Assembly (NCBI GenBank): GCA_034933285.1
Contig: JAYFNT010000013.1
Location: 32,229 to 96,228, forward strand
Direction of reading: 5' to 3'
Length of the DNA: 64,000 nucleotides
DNA from: RPRC01 sp034933285
GTDB lineage: Bacteria; Desulfobacterota; Desulfuromonadia; Geobacterales; Geobacteraceae
Part shown: positions 43,268-52,287 of the stretch, piece after piece
Layout of the letters: each line of letters starts with the position of its first letter
How positions within the stretch are numbered: position 1 is the first letter of the stretch
Notes under the pieces: generated by a model
What the model saw: only the letters and a program-made list of their open reading frames with translations
Database searches by the model: none
What the model was told of the DNA's origin: nothing
Program-made: the position numbers and the translations under genes

Positions 43268-44131
43268 TTATTTCCTTATCACTCTGCTGACCGCGGCAAA
43301 ATCCGAGTCGCCCAGCCCTTCGGAAAGAGCCTTTTTGAAAAGTTCGTTCACGGTTGCCGTTGCAAAGAGAGGCTGCCCTGACTCTTCGGCGAGTTGGAGC
43401 GCCAGGCGCAGGTCTTTCTGCATATGCTTGAGGGGAAATGCTGCTGGGAAACCGCCGTCTCTGGCAATCATGCCTCCTTTCAACCGGAACATGGGATTGG
43501 TCATGGCCCCCGAATCCAGCACTTCAAGCAGCTGTAAGGGGTTCAGGCCGCTTTTTGATGCCAGGGCCAGCCCTTCGCAGAGCGCCGTCAGCATGCCTCC
43601 CATTACCAGGTTGTTGGCAAGTTTCATGCGGGTGGCATTGCCCGTCTCGCCAAGGAACAGGATTTTCCCGCCCATTTTTTCCAGGACAGGGAGAGATTTG
43701 TCGTACAGGGCCCTGTCTCCAGCCGCCATAATGGTCAGGGTCGCATCCTCGGCCGGCTTGCGACTTCCGGCGACAGGCGCTTCCAGGAACAGGGCGCCTT
43801 TTTCGTGGGCAAGACGGGACGATTCCATTGATGTCCCGGCATCGATCGTGGACATGTCCACGTATCCCTTGCCGGAGTCAAGGCCGGCAATGATGCCGTC
43901 TTCTCCGTCGCGAACGGATTTGACCGCGATGGGGGTAGCCATCATGGCGAACACTATGTCAGATGCTTCCGCAACAGCACGGGGCGTGGCGGCCGGAACA
44001 GCGCCTGCTTCGACCAGGGGCCGGGTTTTCTCTTTCGTCCGGTTCCATACAGTGACCTTGAACCCTGCCTTGACGAGATTCATGGCCATCGCACTACCCA
44101 TGATTCCGAGCCCGACGAAACCAAGATTCAT
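43268..44131 (-). CDS. NAD(P)-dependent beta-hydroxyacid dehydrogenase (glyoxylate/succinic semialdehyde reductase type)
   Basis: The 287-residue product belongs to the 3-hydroxyisobutyrate dehydrogenase superfamily: Rossmann GLGIMGSAMAMNL at the N-terminus, VTVWNRTKEKTRPL (an NADP-type region), substrate loop EAPVAGSRKPAEDATLTIMAAGD, catalytic Lys in KLANNLVMGGML, and FPLKHMQKDLRLAL. Geobacter enzymes of this length and motif reduce glyoxylate and succinic semialdehyde, which I take as the best guess. ATG 44131 has AAGGGGG upstream; the frame to 44218 is open but unsupported. First gene before SRAP. Confidence 0.87.
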   Translation of the reverse strand: MNLGFVGLGIMGSAMAMNLVKAGFKVTVWNRTKEKTRPLVEAGAVPAATPRAVAEASDIVFAMMATPIAVKSVRDGEDGIIAGLDSGKGYVDMSTIDAGTSMESSRLAHEKGALFLEAPVAGSRKPAEDATLTIMAAGDRALYDKSLPVLEKMGGKILFLGETGNATRMKLANNLVMGGMLTALCEGLALASKSGLNPLQLLEVLDSGAMTNPMFRLKGGMIARDGGFPAAFPLKHMQKDLRLALQLAEESGQPLFATATVNELFKKALSEGLGDSDFAAVSRVIRK

Positions 44132-44345
44132 ATATTCCCCCTTGGAATTGCATTTTTGTCTGTGTTGGATTGTATCACTTTCTTTCGCCTGATCCATAAG
44201 TAAATCCCATACCCTCATTCAGGCTTGATCGGATGCTTTTTCGCCAGCTCCCTTTTGGCCATGTGCAGATTATCATAACCTGCCAGATCACGCAGTACTT
44301 TAAATTAAATCGTCGGCTGGCCATTTTGATAACTCTTTCCAGGCT

Positions 44346-44400
44346 TGTTGCGGTTTAAAAATGTATCAAACAAATTTTTGACCCGCAACAATGATTGCTT
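44346..44400. repeat. Imperfect inverted repeat in a 478-bp gap
   Basis: Arms TGTTGCGG (44346-44353) and CCGCAACA (44393-44400) with a partly pairing AT-rich interior (TAAAAAT / ATTTTTGA). It lies between divergent dehydrogenase and adhesin genes. Downstream is a 10-codon ORF (44440-44472) with AGGAG 6-7 bases before its ATG, too short to trust as a gene. The rest of 44132-44609 shows nothing recognisable. Confidence 0.35.
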
Positions 44401-44609
44401 GAGAGGAATGTCTTGAAAATTCATTAATCAGGAGTTACCATGCAATGGTTTTTGAGAATTTGCTTGACTTAAGGCGAGGATACCCGGATGTTTGAGTTCT
44501 AAGCTTGACCTATGCAGGTACCCTTTTGAAGTATTCAAAAAGTTAATGAAATATATAGGTGGCATGGTTACGCGCTTGCCCTGGAAATCCAAAACTGAAA
44601 GGACATGTA

Positions 44610-45488
44610 ATGAAAAGAGAAAAGATCGCGGTAATTTTCGGCATGCTGATGTTCAGTGTAATACTTGCTCCCGCCAATTCGCGGGCTGACCAGGTTATTG
44701 CTGACGACCTGATCGTTCAGGGAAGCACATGTGTCGGCTTTGACTGTGTAGACAACGAGAGCTTCGGTTTTGACACAATCCGGCTCAAGGAGAACAATCT
44801 GCGGATCAAGTTCGAAGACACCAGTAGTTCAGCCGGCTTTCCCTCGACAGATTGGGAAATCATCATAAACGATTCCGCCTCGGGAGGACAAAACTATTTC
44901 GGCGTCAACAACGTAACTACCGGCATGCCCGTCCTGCGGATCTTTTCTTCCGACAGCGGCGGCAGTGTTCTCATGGGTGAAGGAGCAACAACCGGCGGAA
45001 CGGCAAGTGTCGCCATAGGCCGGAACGCAACATCCACCGGAAACAACTCTGTAGCCATCGGGGCAGGATCGAACGACGGTGGAGAAAGCAATGTCGTCTC
45101 CGTGGGTACGACGGGCAATGAGCGCAGAATCACGAATGTCGCGGCAGGTGTAAACCCCACCGATGCGGTGAACATGTCTCAAATCCAGAATCTTTCGATG
45201 AATGCGCTTTCCGAAGCGAATGCCTATACGGACAGAAGGATAAGCAATCTCAGCAGGGAAGCCCACCGGGGTATCGCCGGAGCAATAGCCATGTCGAGGG
45301 CGATGGTACCGCTTAGCCCCGGTGAATCTGGAATCGCCATGGGATTCGGCACTTCAAGCGGGCAAACAGCTGTAGCCGTTTCATTGCAGCACTTTACTTC
45401 GAACAATATTCATCTGAATCTCGCATCGTCTTATACAAGCGGAAATATCCAGGTAGGCGGGGGCATCGGCTACAAATTCGGGAGATGA
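44610..45488 (+). CDS. Short trimeric autotransporter adhesin (YadA type)
   Basis: Cell-surface adhesin in which three chains form one outer-membrane barrel. The 292-residue protein has a signal peptide (1-26, ending ANSRA), an N-terminal region of unknown fold (about 27-115), a short YadA head with ASVAIGRNATSTGNNSVAIGAGS repeats, the neck RITNVAAGVNPTDAVNMSQ, a short coiled-coil stalk (LSEANAYTDRRISNL) and the YadA anchor (RGIAGAIAMSRAMVPLSPGESGIAMGFG to the terminal GGGIGYKFGR). AAAGGA 6 bases upstream selects ATG 44610. It is much shorter than typical adhesins, and no partner gene is adjacent. Confidence 0.88.
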   Translation: MKREKIAVIFGMLMFSVILAPANSRADQVIADDLIVQGSTCVGFDCVDNESFGFDTIRLKENNLRIKFEDTSSSAGFPSTDWEIIINDSASGGQNYFGVNNVTTGMPVLRIFSSDSGGSVLMGEGATTGGTASVAIGRNATSTGNNSVAIGAGSNDGGESNVVSVGTTGNERRITNVAAGVNPTDAVNMSQIQNLSMNALSEANAYTDRRISNLSREAHRGIAGAIAMSRAMVPLSPGESGIAMGFGTSSGQTAVAVSLQHFTSNNIHLNLASSYTSGNIQVGGGIGYKFGR

Positions 45489-45590
45489 CGAAGCTGGGGT
45501 CAGGCTTTGCATCTGGTGATTCGGACCATCCGGATACGTAGTCGCATTTTGAGGTGATCGAAAATAAATATATTCAGCTTTTGAAATATT

Positions 45591-48098
45591 TTATTTGGGG
45601 GGGATATATAAGTATCCGGCATCTCCTTCCAGCGCTTCGCGTACCTTGGCGGCCAAACCCTGCATGGAAAACGGCTTCTGGATGAAATGAACGCCTTCGC
45701 CAAGCACGCCCCGGTGGGCGATGACATCGGCGGTATAGCCGGACATGTACAGGCAGGAAAGGTTCGGGTATAAGGACAAGAGTTTTTTTGCCAGGTCCCT
45801 GCCGGTCATCTCCGGCATGATCACGTCGGTCACCAGCAGGTCGATCACGCCGACGTGCTCTTCAGCCATTTTGATGGCCTCTCCCGGTGAATCCGCTGTC
45901 CGCACCGAATACCCAAAGCTTTCCAGCATTGACCTCCCGATTTCCAGGATCGCCGGTTCGTCCTCCACCAGCAGAATGCTTTCAAGGCCGCGTCTGATCG
46001 GTTCCGGTGCGGCTGTACTCGACGCAAAGGATTTGACTGCTTGCCGGGGAAGGTAGATCTTGAACGTCGTCCCTTGGCCCGGCTCGCTGTAGACGTTTAT
46101 AAAGCCGTTGTTCTGTCTGACGCTGCCATAGACCATGGCAAGCCCCAGGCCGGTACCCTCACCCACACCCTTGGTGGTGAAAAACGGATCAAAAATATTG
46201 CCAAGCGTTTCCCTGTCCATGCCACAGCCGTCGTCGCTGACCGCCAGCAGAACATACTCGCCGGGGACAAAGCCGAGGTTGTGGCTGCAGTAGTCCTTAT
46301 CGAAAACGGCGTTTGCCGTTTCAATGATAACCTTGCCCACTCCCGCGATAGCGTCACGGGCATTGACGCACAGGTTTGTCAGGATTTGGTCCAGTTGGGA
46401 GGGATCCACCTTTACCGGCCACAATTCCCCGCCGGGCTTCCAGGCGAGATCGACGTCCTCGCCGATAAGCCGTCGAAGAATATTGAGCATCCCTTCCACG
46501 GTTTCATTCAGATCGAGTAGTTTTGGGGCTATTGCCTGTTTGCGGGCAAAGGCAAGCAGCTGCCGGGTCAGGTCCGCGGAGCGCCCGGCGGCCTTGTGAA
46601 TGGCCTGCAGGTGGTGAAAAAGCGGATGTGCCGGGTCCGACTTCGCGAGGGCCATTTCCGTATGCCCAAGGATGACTCCCAGCATGTTGTTGAAGTCATG
46701 TGCAACGCCGCCTGCCAATCGGCCCACCGATTCCATTTTACGGGCCTGGTTCAACTGGTCCTGAAGTTCCTCCCGTTCCTCCTCGGCCCTTTTGCGTTCC
46801 GTTGCATCATTGCCCACGCAGAGGATCTCGCGGACGTTGCCCTCAGAATCGAGCAGAGGCTTGTTGGTCCAGGAGACCCAGACCCTGGCGCCGTCACGGA
46901 GCATGTTTTCATTTTCGTTTGCCTCGTAGCGTCCCGGGTGAAGACCGATGTCCCGAATCATGGCTCGCAGATTCCGACCCGCGGAATCTGTTTCAGGAAC
47001 AATGGAACCAACCACATTGCAGCCCACAATCTCCTCTTCATGATACCCGAAAAACCGCTGGGCAAATTCATTGAAAAAGGTGATGTTGCCTTCTTGGTCC
47101 CTCCGGTAGATAATGCTGTTCGCATTTTCAACCAACTCCCGATAGAGCTCTTCTCTCTCCCGCAGTGCCTCCTCGACCCTCTTGTACTTGGTGATGTCTG
47201 TTTGGGTGCCGGACATTTTCAATGGTTTTCCATCTTTGGTCCTGGTAACTATGCGGCCGCGGATTTGCACCCTGACCCAATGGCCGCTTTTGTGTTTTAT
47301 CCGGCATTCATGGTCAAAGTATGGCAGTTCGCCGCTGACATGCACCTTAAACAGCTTTTTTAATTGTTGCAAGTCATCGGCGTGAGCCAGGGATGTCCAG
47401 GTTTCGATACTGGTAGGCGACAGTTCATCGAGTGAGTAGCCGGCCGCCTGTGCCCATTTGTTGTTGAATACCGTTTCTCCGGTCTGGATGTTCCATTCCC
47501 AAGTGCCGATATTGGTGCCTTCAATGATGTTTGCAAGGCGCTGTCGCTCGTCAGCCAGGTTTTCCTCGGCCCGTTTTTTCGTGATGATTTCCCAGGTCAC
47601 ATCGGCAAGATAGGCGACCGTTTCCACATCTTTTTCCGTGTAATCCGAAGGTTTGTTGCCTACACCCAGGATAGAGACTACTCGGCCCTCGCGCATAATA
47701 GGGACTACTAATTCGCGGACCACCTCGGCATGCCCTTCGGGAAACCCCTTCCTCTGCGGCAGGCCTGCGAAGTTGTTGTGAACGACCGGCATTTTCTCCC
47801 GTACGCAATCTGCCCAGACACCAGCCTGGTCTATGCTGTAATGAAATCTTCTGCCTTCAGCACGGCAGAATTCATTCAAAGTGCGGGTAGACCATTGCTG
47901 CAAACAAAGCGTCTGCTGGTCTGTATCCACAAAGTGGTAGAAGCCGATCGGGCTGTTCACCAGAGCGCCGGTTTCATCCAGTGTTTTGGTCAAAATGTTA
48001 TCAAGGGAGTGGGTTGTCGCATACTCCAGAAGTGTGATCCGCGTCTGCAAGAGGGGGTTATCGGTAAAACCGTTTGTTTCGGCAATAAGATGCTTCAC
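45591..48098 (-). CDS. GAF-PAS-PAS hybrid histidine kinase with receiver domain
   Basis: Sensor kinase of 835 residues, apparently soluble. Order: GAF domain (about 10-180, NSPIGFYHFVDTDQQTLCLQQW), coiled linker, PAS (about 190-315), PAS with PAC (about 320-440, GNITFFNEFAQRFFGYHEEE), linker, dimerisation helix with H467 in GGVAHDFNNMLGV, HATPase with NLCVNARDAI, DDGCGM and GTGLGLAMVYG, and a C-terminal receiver (about 715-830) with D758 in LLVTDVIMPEMTG. The start is GTG 48098 behind GGGAGG. No response regulator gene is adjacent, so output may go through phosphotransfer. Signal unknown. Confidence 0.93.
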   Translation of the reverse strand: MKHLIAETNGFTDNPLLQTRITLLEYATTHSLDNILTKTLDETGALVNSPIGFYHFVDTDQQTLCLQQWSTRTLNEFCRAEGRRFHYSIDQAGVWADCVREKMPVVHNNFAGLPQRKGFPEGHAEVVRELVVPIMREGRVVSILGVGNKPSDYTEKDVETVAYLADVTWEIITKKRAEENLADERQRLANIIEGTNIGTWEWNIQTGETVFNNKWAQAAGYSLDELSPTSIETWTSLAHADDLQQLKKLFKVHVSGELPYFDHECRIKHKSGHWVRVQIRGRIVTRTKDGKPLKMSGTQTDITKYKRVEEALREREELYRELVENANSIIYRRDQEGNITFFNEFAQRFFGYHEEEIVGCNVVGSIVPETDSAGRNLRAMIRDIGLHPGRYEANENENMLRDGARVWVSWTNKPLLDSEGNVREILCVGNDATERKRAEEEREELQDQLNQARKMESVGRLAGGVAHDFNNMLGVILGHTEMALAKSDPAHPLFHHLQAIHKAAGRSADLTRQLLAFARKQAIAPKLLDLNETVEGMLNILRRLIGEDVDLAWKPGGELWPVKVDPSQLDQILTNLCVNARDAIAGVGKVIIETANAVFDKDYCSHNLGFVPGEYVLLAVSDDGCGMDRETLGNIFDPFFTTKGVGEGTGLGLAMVYGSVRQNNGFINVYSEPGQGTTFKIYLPRQAVKSFASSTAAPEPIRRGLESILLVEDEPAILEIGRSMLESFGYSVRTADSPGEAIKMAEEHVGVIDLLVTDVIMPEMTGRDLAKKLLSLYPNLSCLYMSGYTADVIAHRGVLGEGVHFIQKPFSMQGLAAKVREALEGDAGYLYIPPK

Positions 48099-48274
48099 GA
48101 TTGATCCTCCCGATCATATGGTGATTTGGGCTAAGTCAGCAGGGAGATCGAATTCCACCGGCTTGGCGAGGCAGAGTTTCCACTGATCGTGCATTCAATT
48201 GTCGTTCAATGGGTTTGACGGATGTACCTTGGACCGTCCGAAGATAAGACCCTGTTCTGCGGACAACAATGTGA

Positions 48275-48529
48275 ATGAAATATTTTAGCAAAAGTAAAAC
48301 ACAAAATGTGTTAAATTTCAATTCTAATGAGCATAACGCGCGGATATTTTTGGTAGATTTCCTGAGATATAATACTGAATTCCGGATAACGGTTAAATTG
48401 GCATCAGGGAAAAAGAAGGGTCAGGAATATAGGCGGATCTATATTCTGAAGAATACGGAAAATATGGACGCGACTGCATACCAAGTTCAAAGTGTGATCG
48501 ATTCTATGTATCGAGGTCTTCCTGTTTAG
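48275..48529 (+). CDS. Hypothetical 84-residue protein (doubtful)
   Basis: ORF beginning MKYFSKSKTQNVLNFNS and ending IDSMYRGLPV. It has no clear Shine-Dalgarno and is more AT-rich than its neighbours, but the C-terminal half (ITVKLASGKKKGQEYRRIYILKN, then an amphipathic helix) reads like a real protein. It lies between the divergent kinase gene and slyX. I do not recognise it; it may be a horizontally acquired small gene or chance. Confidence 0.35.
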   Translation: MKYFSKSKTQNVLNFNSNEHNARIFLVDFLRYNTEFRITVKLASGKKKGQEYRRIYILKNTENMDATAYQVQSVIDSMYRGLPV

Positions 48530-48670
48530 CATAAAAAATGTCTAATTAATAATTTCCACTTGGCTATTATTTGGCCGGGTGAGGCTTGCGCAGACTCGTG
48601 TCAAAATGGTATAAATTAATGAGACAGTCATGTATAGCTTCATATGATATCGAACCGGCAAGGAGTGATT

Positions 48671-48874
48671 GTGAAAGAGCGGATAACCGATATAGAGATC
48701 AAGTTGATGCACCATGAAAATACGATCCAGCAACTTAATGATGTGGTCACGAGGCAGCAGTGCGAGATAGATAAATTGCAGGCTGGGTTCAGGCAGTTGA
48801 AAGAGCAGTTCCTGAAGATACTGCCTTCCGATGTCAGGGATGTTCGGGACGAAGAACCGCCGCCGCACTATTGA
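48671..48874 (+). CDS. slyX: SlyX-family coiled-coil protein
   Basis: Small cytoplasmic protein of unknown function named after E. coli SlyX. The 67-residue product ERITDIEIKLMHHENTIQQLNDVV plus TRQQCEIDKLQAGFRQLKEQF is a heptad-patterned coiled coil, followed by the family's acidic/proline C-terminus ending EEPPPHY. The start is GTG 48671: AGGAG lies exactly 5 bases upstream, whereas the ATG at 48644 (nine codons earlier) has no ribosome site. Confidence 0.85.
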   Translation: MKERITDIEIKLMHHENTIQQLNDVVTRQQCEIDKLQAGFRQLKEQFLKILPSDVRDVRDEEPPPHY

Positions 48875-49032
48875 CGGAAATTTGCTCGCTGATTGAACCG
48901 GTCGAGGCCGTTCCCGGATGTGAGGCGCTGCTCCGTGTGAATACCTCAACGGCACGCATCTGATCGTCGATGCCGGGAGTATGTTCAAGTAGCGGATTAT
49001 TCTGCCAGGAAAACAAAAAAGGAGCCCTTACC

Positions 49033-49497
49033 CTGAAAATCTGGATCGATGCCGATGCCTGTCCGCGGGTGATCAAGGAAATAGTGTTCCGTGCTTCCGA
49101 ACGACTGGATCTGCCCGTCCTGCTCGTGGCAAACAAGAGCATGGCAAAACATCATGCGAGGCTGGTCGAGTCCATCGTTGTCGAAAATGGCTTTGACGCG
49201 GCCGATGACTATATTGCCGGCCATGCAGCGGCGGAAGACCTGGTCATCACCGCTGATATCCCTCTTGCGGCCAGGGTCGTGGCAAATGGCGGGATTGCCC
49301 TGGATCCGAGAGGCGAGCTTTATACCGAGGAAAATGTCGGCGAGCGGCTTTCCATTCGCGATCTGATGATGGAGCTTCGTTCAGGCGGGCTTGTCCTGGG
49401 AGGGCCGGGGCAGTTCAGCCTCACGGACCGGCAACGATTCGCCTCATCCCTTGACCGGTTGCTGACACGAATGAAACGCGGAAAACGCCGAGGATGA
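49033..49497 (+). CDS. YaiI/YqxD family protein (DUF188), probable CTG start
   Basis: DUF188 proteins are PIN-like putative nucleases of unknown role. The body matches well: KIWIDADACPRVIKEIVFRASER at the N-terminus, ARLVESIVVENGFDAADDYI, DLVITADIPLAARV and GGPGQFSLTDRQRFASSLDRLL. The family normally starts M-K-I-W, but here the codon at that place is CTG (49033). AGGAG at 49020-49024 lies 8 bases before it, and no ATG, GTG or TTG occurs nearby. The in-frame ATG at 48970 would add 21 unrelated residues and has no Shine-Dalgarno. The 154-residue form is therefore preferred. Confidence 0.8.
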   Translation: MKIWIDADACPRVIKEIVFRASERLDLPVLLVANKSMAKHHARLVESIVVENGFDAADDYIAGHAAAEDLVITADIPLAARVVANGGIALDPRGELYTEENVGERLSIRDLMMELRSGGLVLGGPGQFSLTDRQRFASSLDRLLTRMKRGKRRG

Positions 49498-49758
49498 ACT
49501 AGGCGCTGGTTTCACATTTCTTCCGGAATAATTGAGGTTGCCCCGAGTCACGGCATACGTCCCGGTTCAGCATCGATTGCTCGATTATTCGTCATTTTTC
49601 AAAATCGATATCCTCTCCGAAGATCCTTCATCAGTGCCGTAATAATTCATTTATTATTTGTGCCTGGAACGCAATACAAGGAACAGGCGTGCCATGTCGG
49701 CGCATTGAACAAAGCCAAATCATTTGATTTCGTGATGACTATTCAAAAATCCTGCTCA

Positions 49759-49767
49759 TGGTATAAT
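49759..49767 (+). promoter_or_regulatory. Extended -10 promoter upstream of the Rieske operon
   Basis: TGGTATAAT, an extended -10 element (TGn then TATAAT), 145 bp before the Rieske ATG with no good -35 box. It lies in a 414-bp gap (49498-49911) that otherwise shows nothing recognisable. Confidence 0.5.
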
Positions 49768-49911
49768 GAAAACCATCTTTACACTGACTTGAATCCATCA
49801 TCTTTCGTTATTGCTGGGTGATCTCAGGCTGTGAATCGAACATGGCTGGGGAATTCTTGATTAAGGGTATTTCTTCATGTGCGCTTCCACGCATTTTTTC
49901 CGGAGCAATAA

Positions 49912-50331
49912 ATGGGGATCGAGGACCGACGTAAGTTCCTGAAGTACTGTCTGGGCGGGCTTGCCGCGATATCTGCAGCCGGAATAATCTATCCATTGTT
50001 CCGCTACCTTTCACCTGTTTCCGGCCAACAGGGAAGCGCAAAGGTGACGGTGCCGGAAGGAGAGGTCCGGGAAGGGGAGGCGAAATTCCTCCAGTACGCC
50101 GGGTCGGCAGCGGTCCTGGTGCGCAAACCGGGAGGAACACTGGTCGCCCTGTCGGCTGTCTGTACCCATATGGGGTGTATCGTGCAGTGGCAGAAGGACC
50201 GGCAGGAATTTCTCTGCCCTTGTCATGGCGGTCGGTATACTGTTGATGGCGCAGTGATCGCGGGCCCGCCTCCGAGGCCGCTGCCAAAGCTTCCTTTTGT
50301 CGTCGGCAACGGTATCATAACCTTAGGATGA
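49912..50331 (+). CDS. Rieske iron-sulfur protein of a cytochrome bc complex
   Basis: Transfers electrons from quinol to cytochrome c at the periplasmic face. The 139-residue protein begins with a Tat-like RRKFLK and one membrane anchor (about 12-30), then a Rieske domain. [2Fe-2S] ligands are C84 and H86 (CTHMGC) and C102 and H105 (CPCHGG), with C89 and C104 as the disulfide pair. GGAG 8 bases before the ATG supports the start. First gene of a Rieske-cytochrome b-cytochrome c operon; cytochrome b follows after 16 bp. Confidence 0.93.
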   Translation: MGIEDRRKFLKYCLGGLAAISAAGIIYPLFRYLSPVSGQQGSAKVTVPEGEVREGEAKFLQYAGSAAVLVRKPGGTLVALSAVCTHMGCIVQWQKDRQEFLCPCHGGRYTVDGAVIAGPPPRPLPKLPFVVGNGIITLG

Positions 50332-50347
50332 GGATTCCGGAGGGATC

Positions 50348-51451
50348 ATGTCCATAACAGGGCGGCTCTTTCGGTGGCTGGATGTCCGGATCGGCGCCGG
50401 TGAATTGATCGGGAAGGAATTGACCGGGTATCTCCTGCCGCGGAACATCAACATCTGGTATTCCATGGGAAGCATACTGCTCTTCCTCTTTTCACTGCAG
50501 GTGGTGACCGGAATGCTGCTTCTGGTTTACTATGTGCCGGATGCAGACAAGGCATTCGCCAGCGTAACCGCGATCATGAACAGGGTGCCATTCGGCTGGC
50601 TGATCCGCATGTGTCACGTAATCGGTTCCAACATGATGGTTCTGATACTGTTCATGCACATGCTGTCGGTGCTTTTCATGGGCAGCTACAAGAAACCGCG
50701 CGAGCTGAACTGGCTTTCCGGTTTCATCCTGTTCATCCTGGTGATGTCCATGACACTGACCGGCTACCTGCTTCCCTGGAGCCAGCTCTCTTTCTGGGCA
50801 ACGACAGTAACAACCAACAGCGTCGGCGCCATCCCGCACATCGGTCAGTTCATGGTGGAATTCCTTCGTGGCGGCGCACTGGTCGGCCCTCCCACTCTCG
50901 GGCGCTTCTTTGCCCTGCATGTGGCCATTCTGCCCGCCGTTGTCGCTCTTCTGGTCGGGATTCACCTCTTTCTGCTGCAGCGCATCGGCATATCCACTCC
51001 TCCCTTCGGCCTCAAGGAAACGAAAAACAGCTGGCAGGGGGATTCATATCGTTACGAGGGGCATCCGGGAGGAATCCCCTTTTTCCCCAACTACCTGCTT
51101 CAGGACATGACTTCCATTGCCGTTTGCATGGCGTTCTTTTTCGTACTGCTGTTTTTTGATCCATTCATCTTTTTTCCCAAGGATGCTTTTGTTCCTGCTG
51201 ATCAGTTCATGACGCCGGAGCACATCAAGCCGGAGTGGTACTTCCTGGCCAATTACCAGACCTTGAAGATATTTCCCATTGAAATCATAGGATTGGCTGT
51301 GCAGGGAATAGTGATATTCTTTCTTGCGCTGCTGCCGTTCATTGACCGCGGGGCTGAACGCCATCCGCTGAAGCGTCCGTTCTTTCTGTTGTTGAGCATC
51401 GGCGGCATACTGATCTGGATCGGACTGAGCATCTGGGGGCATTACTCATGA
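50348..51451 (+). CDS. Cytochrome b of the bc complex
   Basis: Membrane core of the quinol-cytochrome c oxidoreductase. The 367-residue protein has about eight membrane helices, with haem-ligand histidine pairs on two of them (CHVIGSNMMVLILFMHML and FALHVAILPAVVALLVGIHLFLL), the GYLLPWSQLSFWA region after helix C, and the quinol-site PEWYF motif (HIKPEWYFLANYQTLKI, a PEWY variant). N-terminal b6-like and C-terminal subunit IV-like parts are in one chain. The last 4 bp (ATGA) overlap the start of the cytochrome c gene, so the two are translationally coupled. Confidence 0.93.
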   Translation: MSITGRLFRWLDVRIGAGELIGKELTGYLLPRNINIWYSMGSILLFLFSLQVVTGMLLLVYYVPDADKAFASVTAIMNRVPFGWLIRMCHVIGSNMMVLILFMHMLSVLFMGSYKKPRELNWLSGFILFILVMSMTLTGYLLPWSQLSFWATTVTTNSVGAIPHIGQFMVEFLRGGALVGPPTLGRFFALHVAILPAVVALLVGIHLFLLQRIGISTPPFGLKETKNSWQGDSYRYEGHPGGIPFFPNYLLQDMTSIAVCMAFFFVLLFFDPFIFFPKDAFVPADQFMTPEHIKPEWYFLANYQTLKIFPIEIIGLAVQGIVIFFLALLPFIDRGAERHPLKRPFFLLLSIGGILIWIGLSIWGHYS

Positions 51452-52260
51452 TTCTTGAAGCCTGTAACAAAACTCTTTCAAGAACGGTGCTGATTTGCAC
51501 ATTCCTGTCCATGTTGGCATGTTTCGCCGTTGCTGCCGAAGCTGTTGAAAATGTCTGCGTCCAGTGCCATAGCGCCTTGCCCGGACGCTTGGGAGAGCCG
51601 GTCGCCCAGTGGCGCGGGAGCATCCATGCCGGGAACGGGATTTTCTGCAATGGTTGTCATGGTGGGGACCCAAAGGATTCGGTTAATGCCATGAGTCCTG
51701 CACGAGGTTTCCTGGGAGTGCCGAAGGAAGTAGACATTCCAACCTTCTGCGGGCGCTGCCACGTAGGGGTGCTGCAATCGTACCGGGAAAGCGCGCACGG
51801 CACTGCGCAGGGAAAGGTTAAGCCTAACTGCGTGACCTGCCACAGCAATCACCATGTGGTGAAGGTTTCCCTGGAGCTGATCAACGAGAGGAGCTGCGGA
51901 CGTTGTCATTCATATGGCGGAGCTCGACTGATCAAGGAAGCCATGGCCGGCACAGAAACGAGAATCTTGGCGATTGAACGTCGCATCGATGTGTTCAAGG
52001 GTAAGGGAATCGATACCAGCCAGCTGGAACAGCGGCTGTTTGCCGGGCGCAACCGCTTTCACACCCTGTCCCATGTGGTGGATGTCAAACTGATCAACAA
52101 AAATACCGCTGAGATCAACGCAGGACTGGCCGACATCGACTACGCTCTAAATAATATCGACAAGCTTGAGGGGAAAAAGAAACTCATTGGGGCTGCCGCC
52201 ATTACCGTGGTCCTGCTCGCCGCAATCCTGCTGACCATGTACCGCCGGACATTCGATTGA
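51448..52260 (+). CDS. Membrane-anchored pentahaem cytochrome c
   Basis: Periplasmic electron-transfer protein that probably replaces cytochrome c1 in this complex. The 270-residue product has a signal segment (about 10-30), five CxxCH haem motifs at 37-41, 67-71, 101-105, 128-132 and 150-154, several further His residues that could serve as sixth ligands (H60, H117, H135, H136), a helical region (155-240) and a C-terminal anchor (LIGAAAITVVLLAAILLTMY) with a short cytoplasmic tail. Multihaem c partners of this kind are typical of Geobacter-type bc complexes. Converges on coxB with a 27-bp gap and no clear terminator. Confidence 0.9.
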   Translation: MILEACNKTLSRTVLICTFLSMLACFAVAAEAVENVCVQCHSALPGRLGEPVAQWRGSIHAGNGIFCNGCHGGDPKDSVNAMSPARGFLGVPKEVDIPTFCGRCHVGVLQSYRESAHGTAQGKVKPNCVTCHSNHHVVKVSLELINERSCGRCHSYGGARLIKEAMAGTETRILAIERRIDVFKGKGIDTSQLEQRLFAGRNRFHTLSHVVDVKLINKNTAEINAGLADIDYALNNIDKLEGKKKLIGAAAITVVLLAAILLTMYRRTFD

Positions 52261-52287
52261 CTTTGGTGTGGCACTGAATTTATCTTC

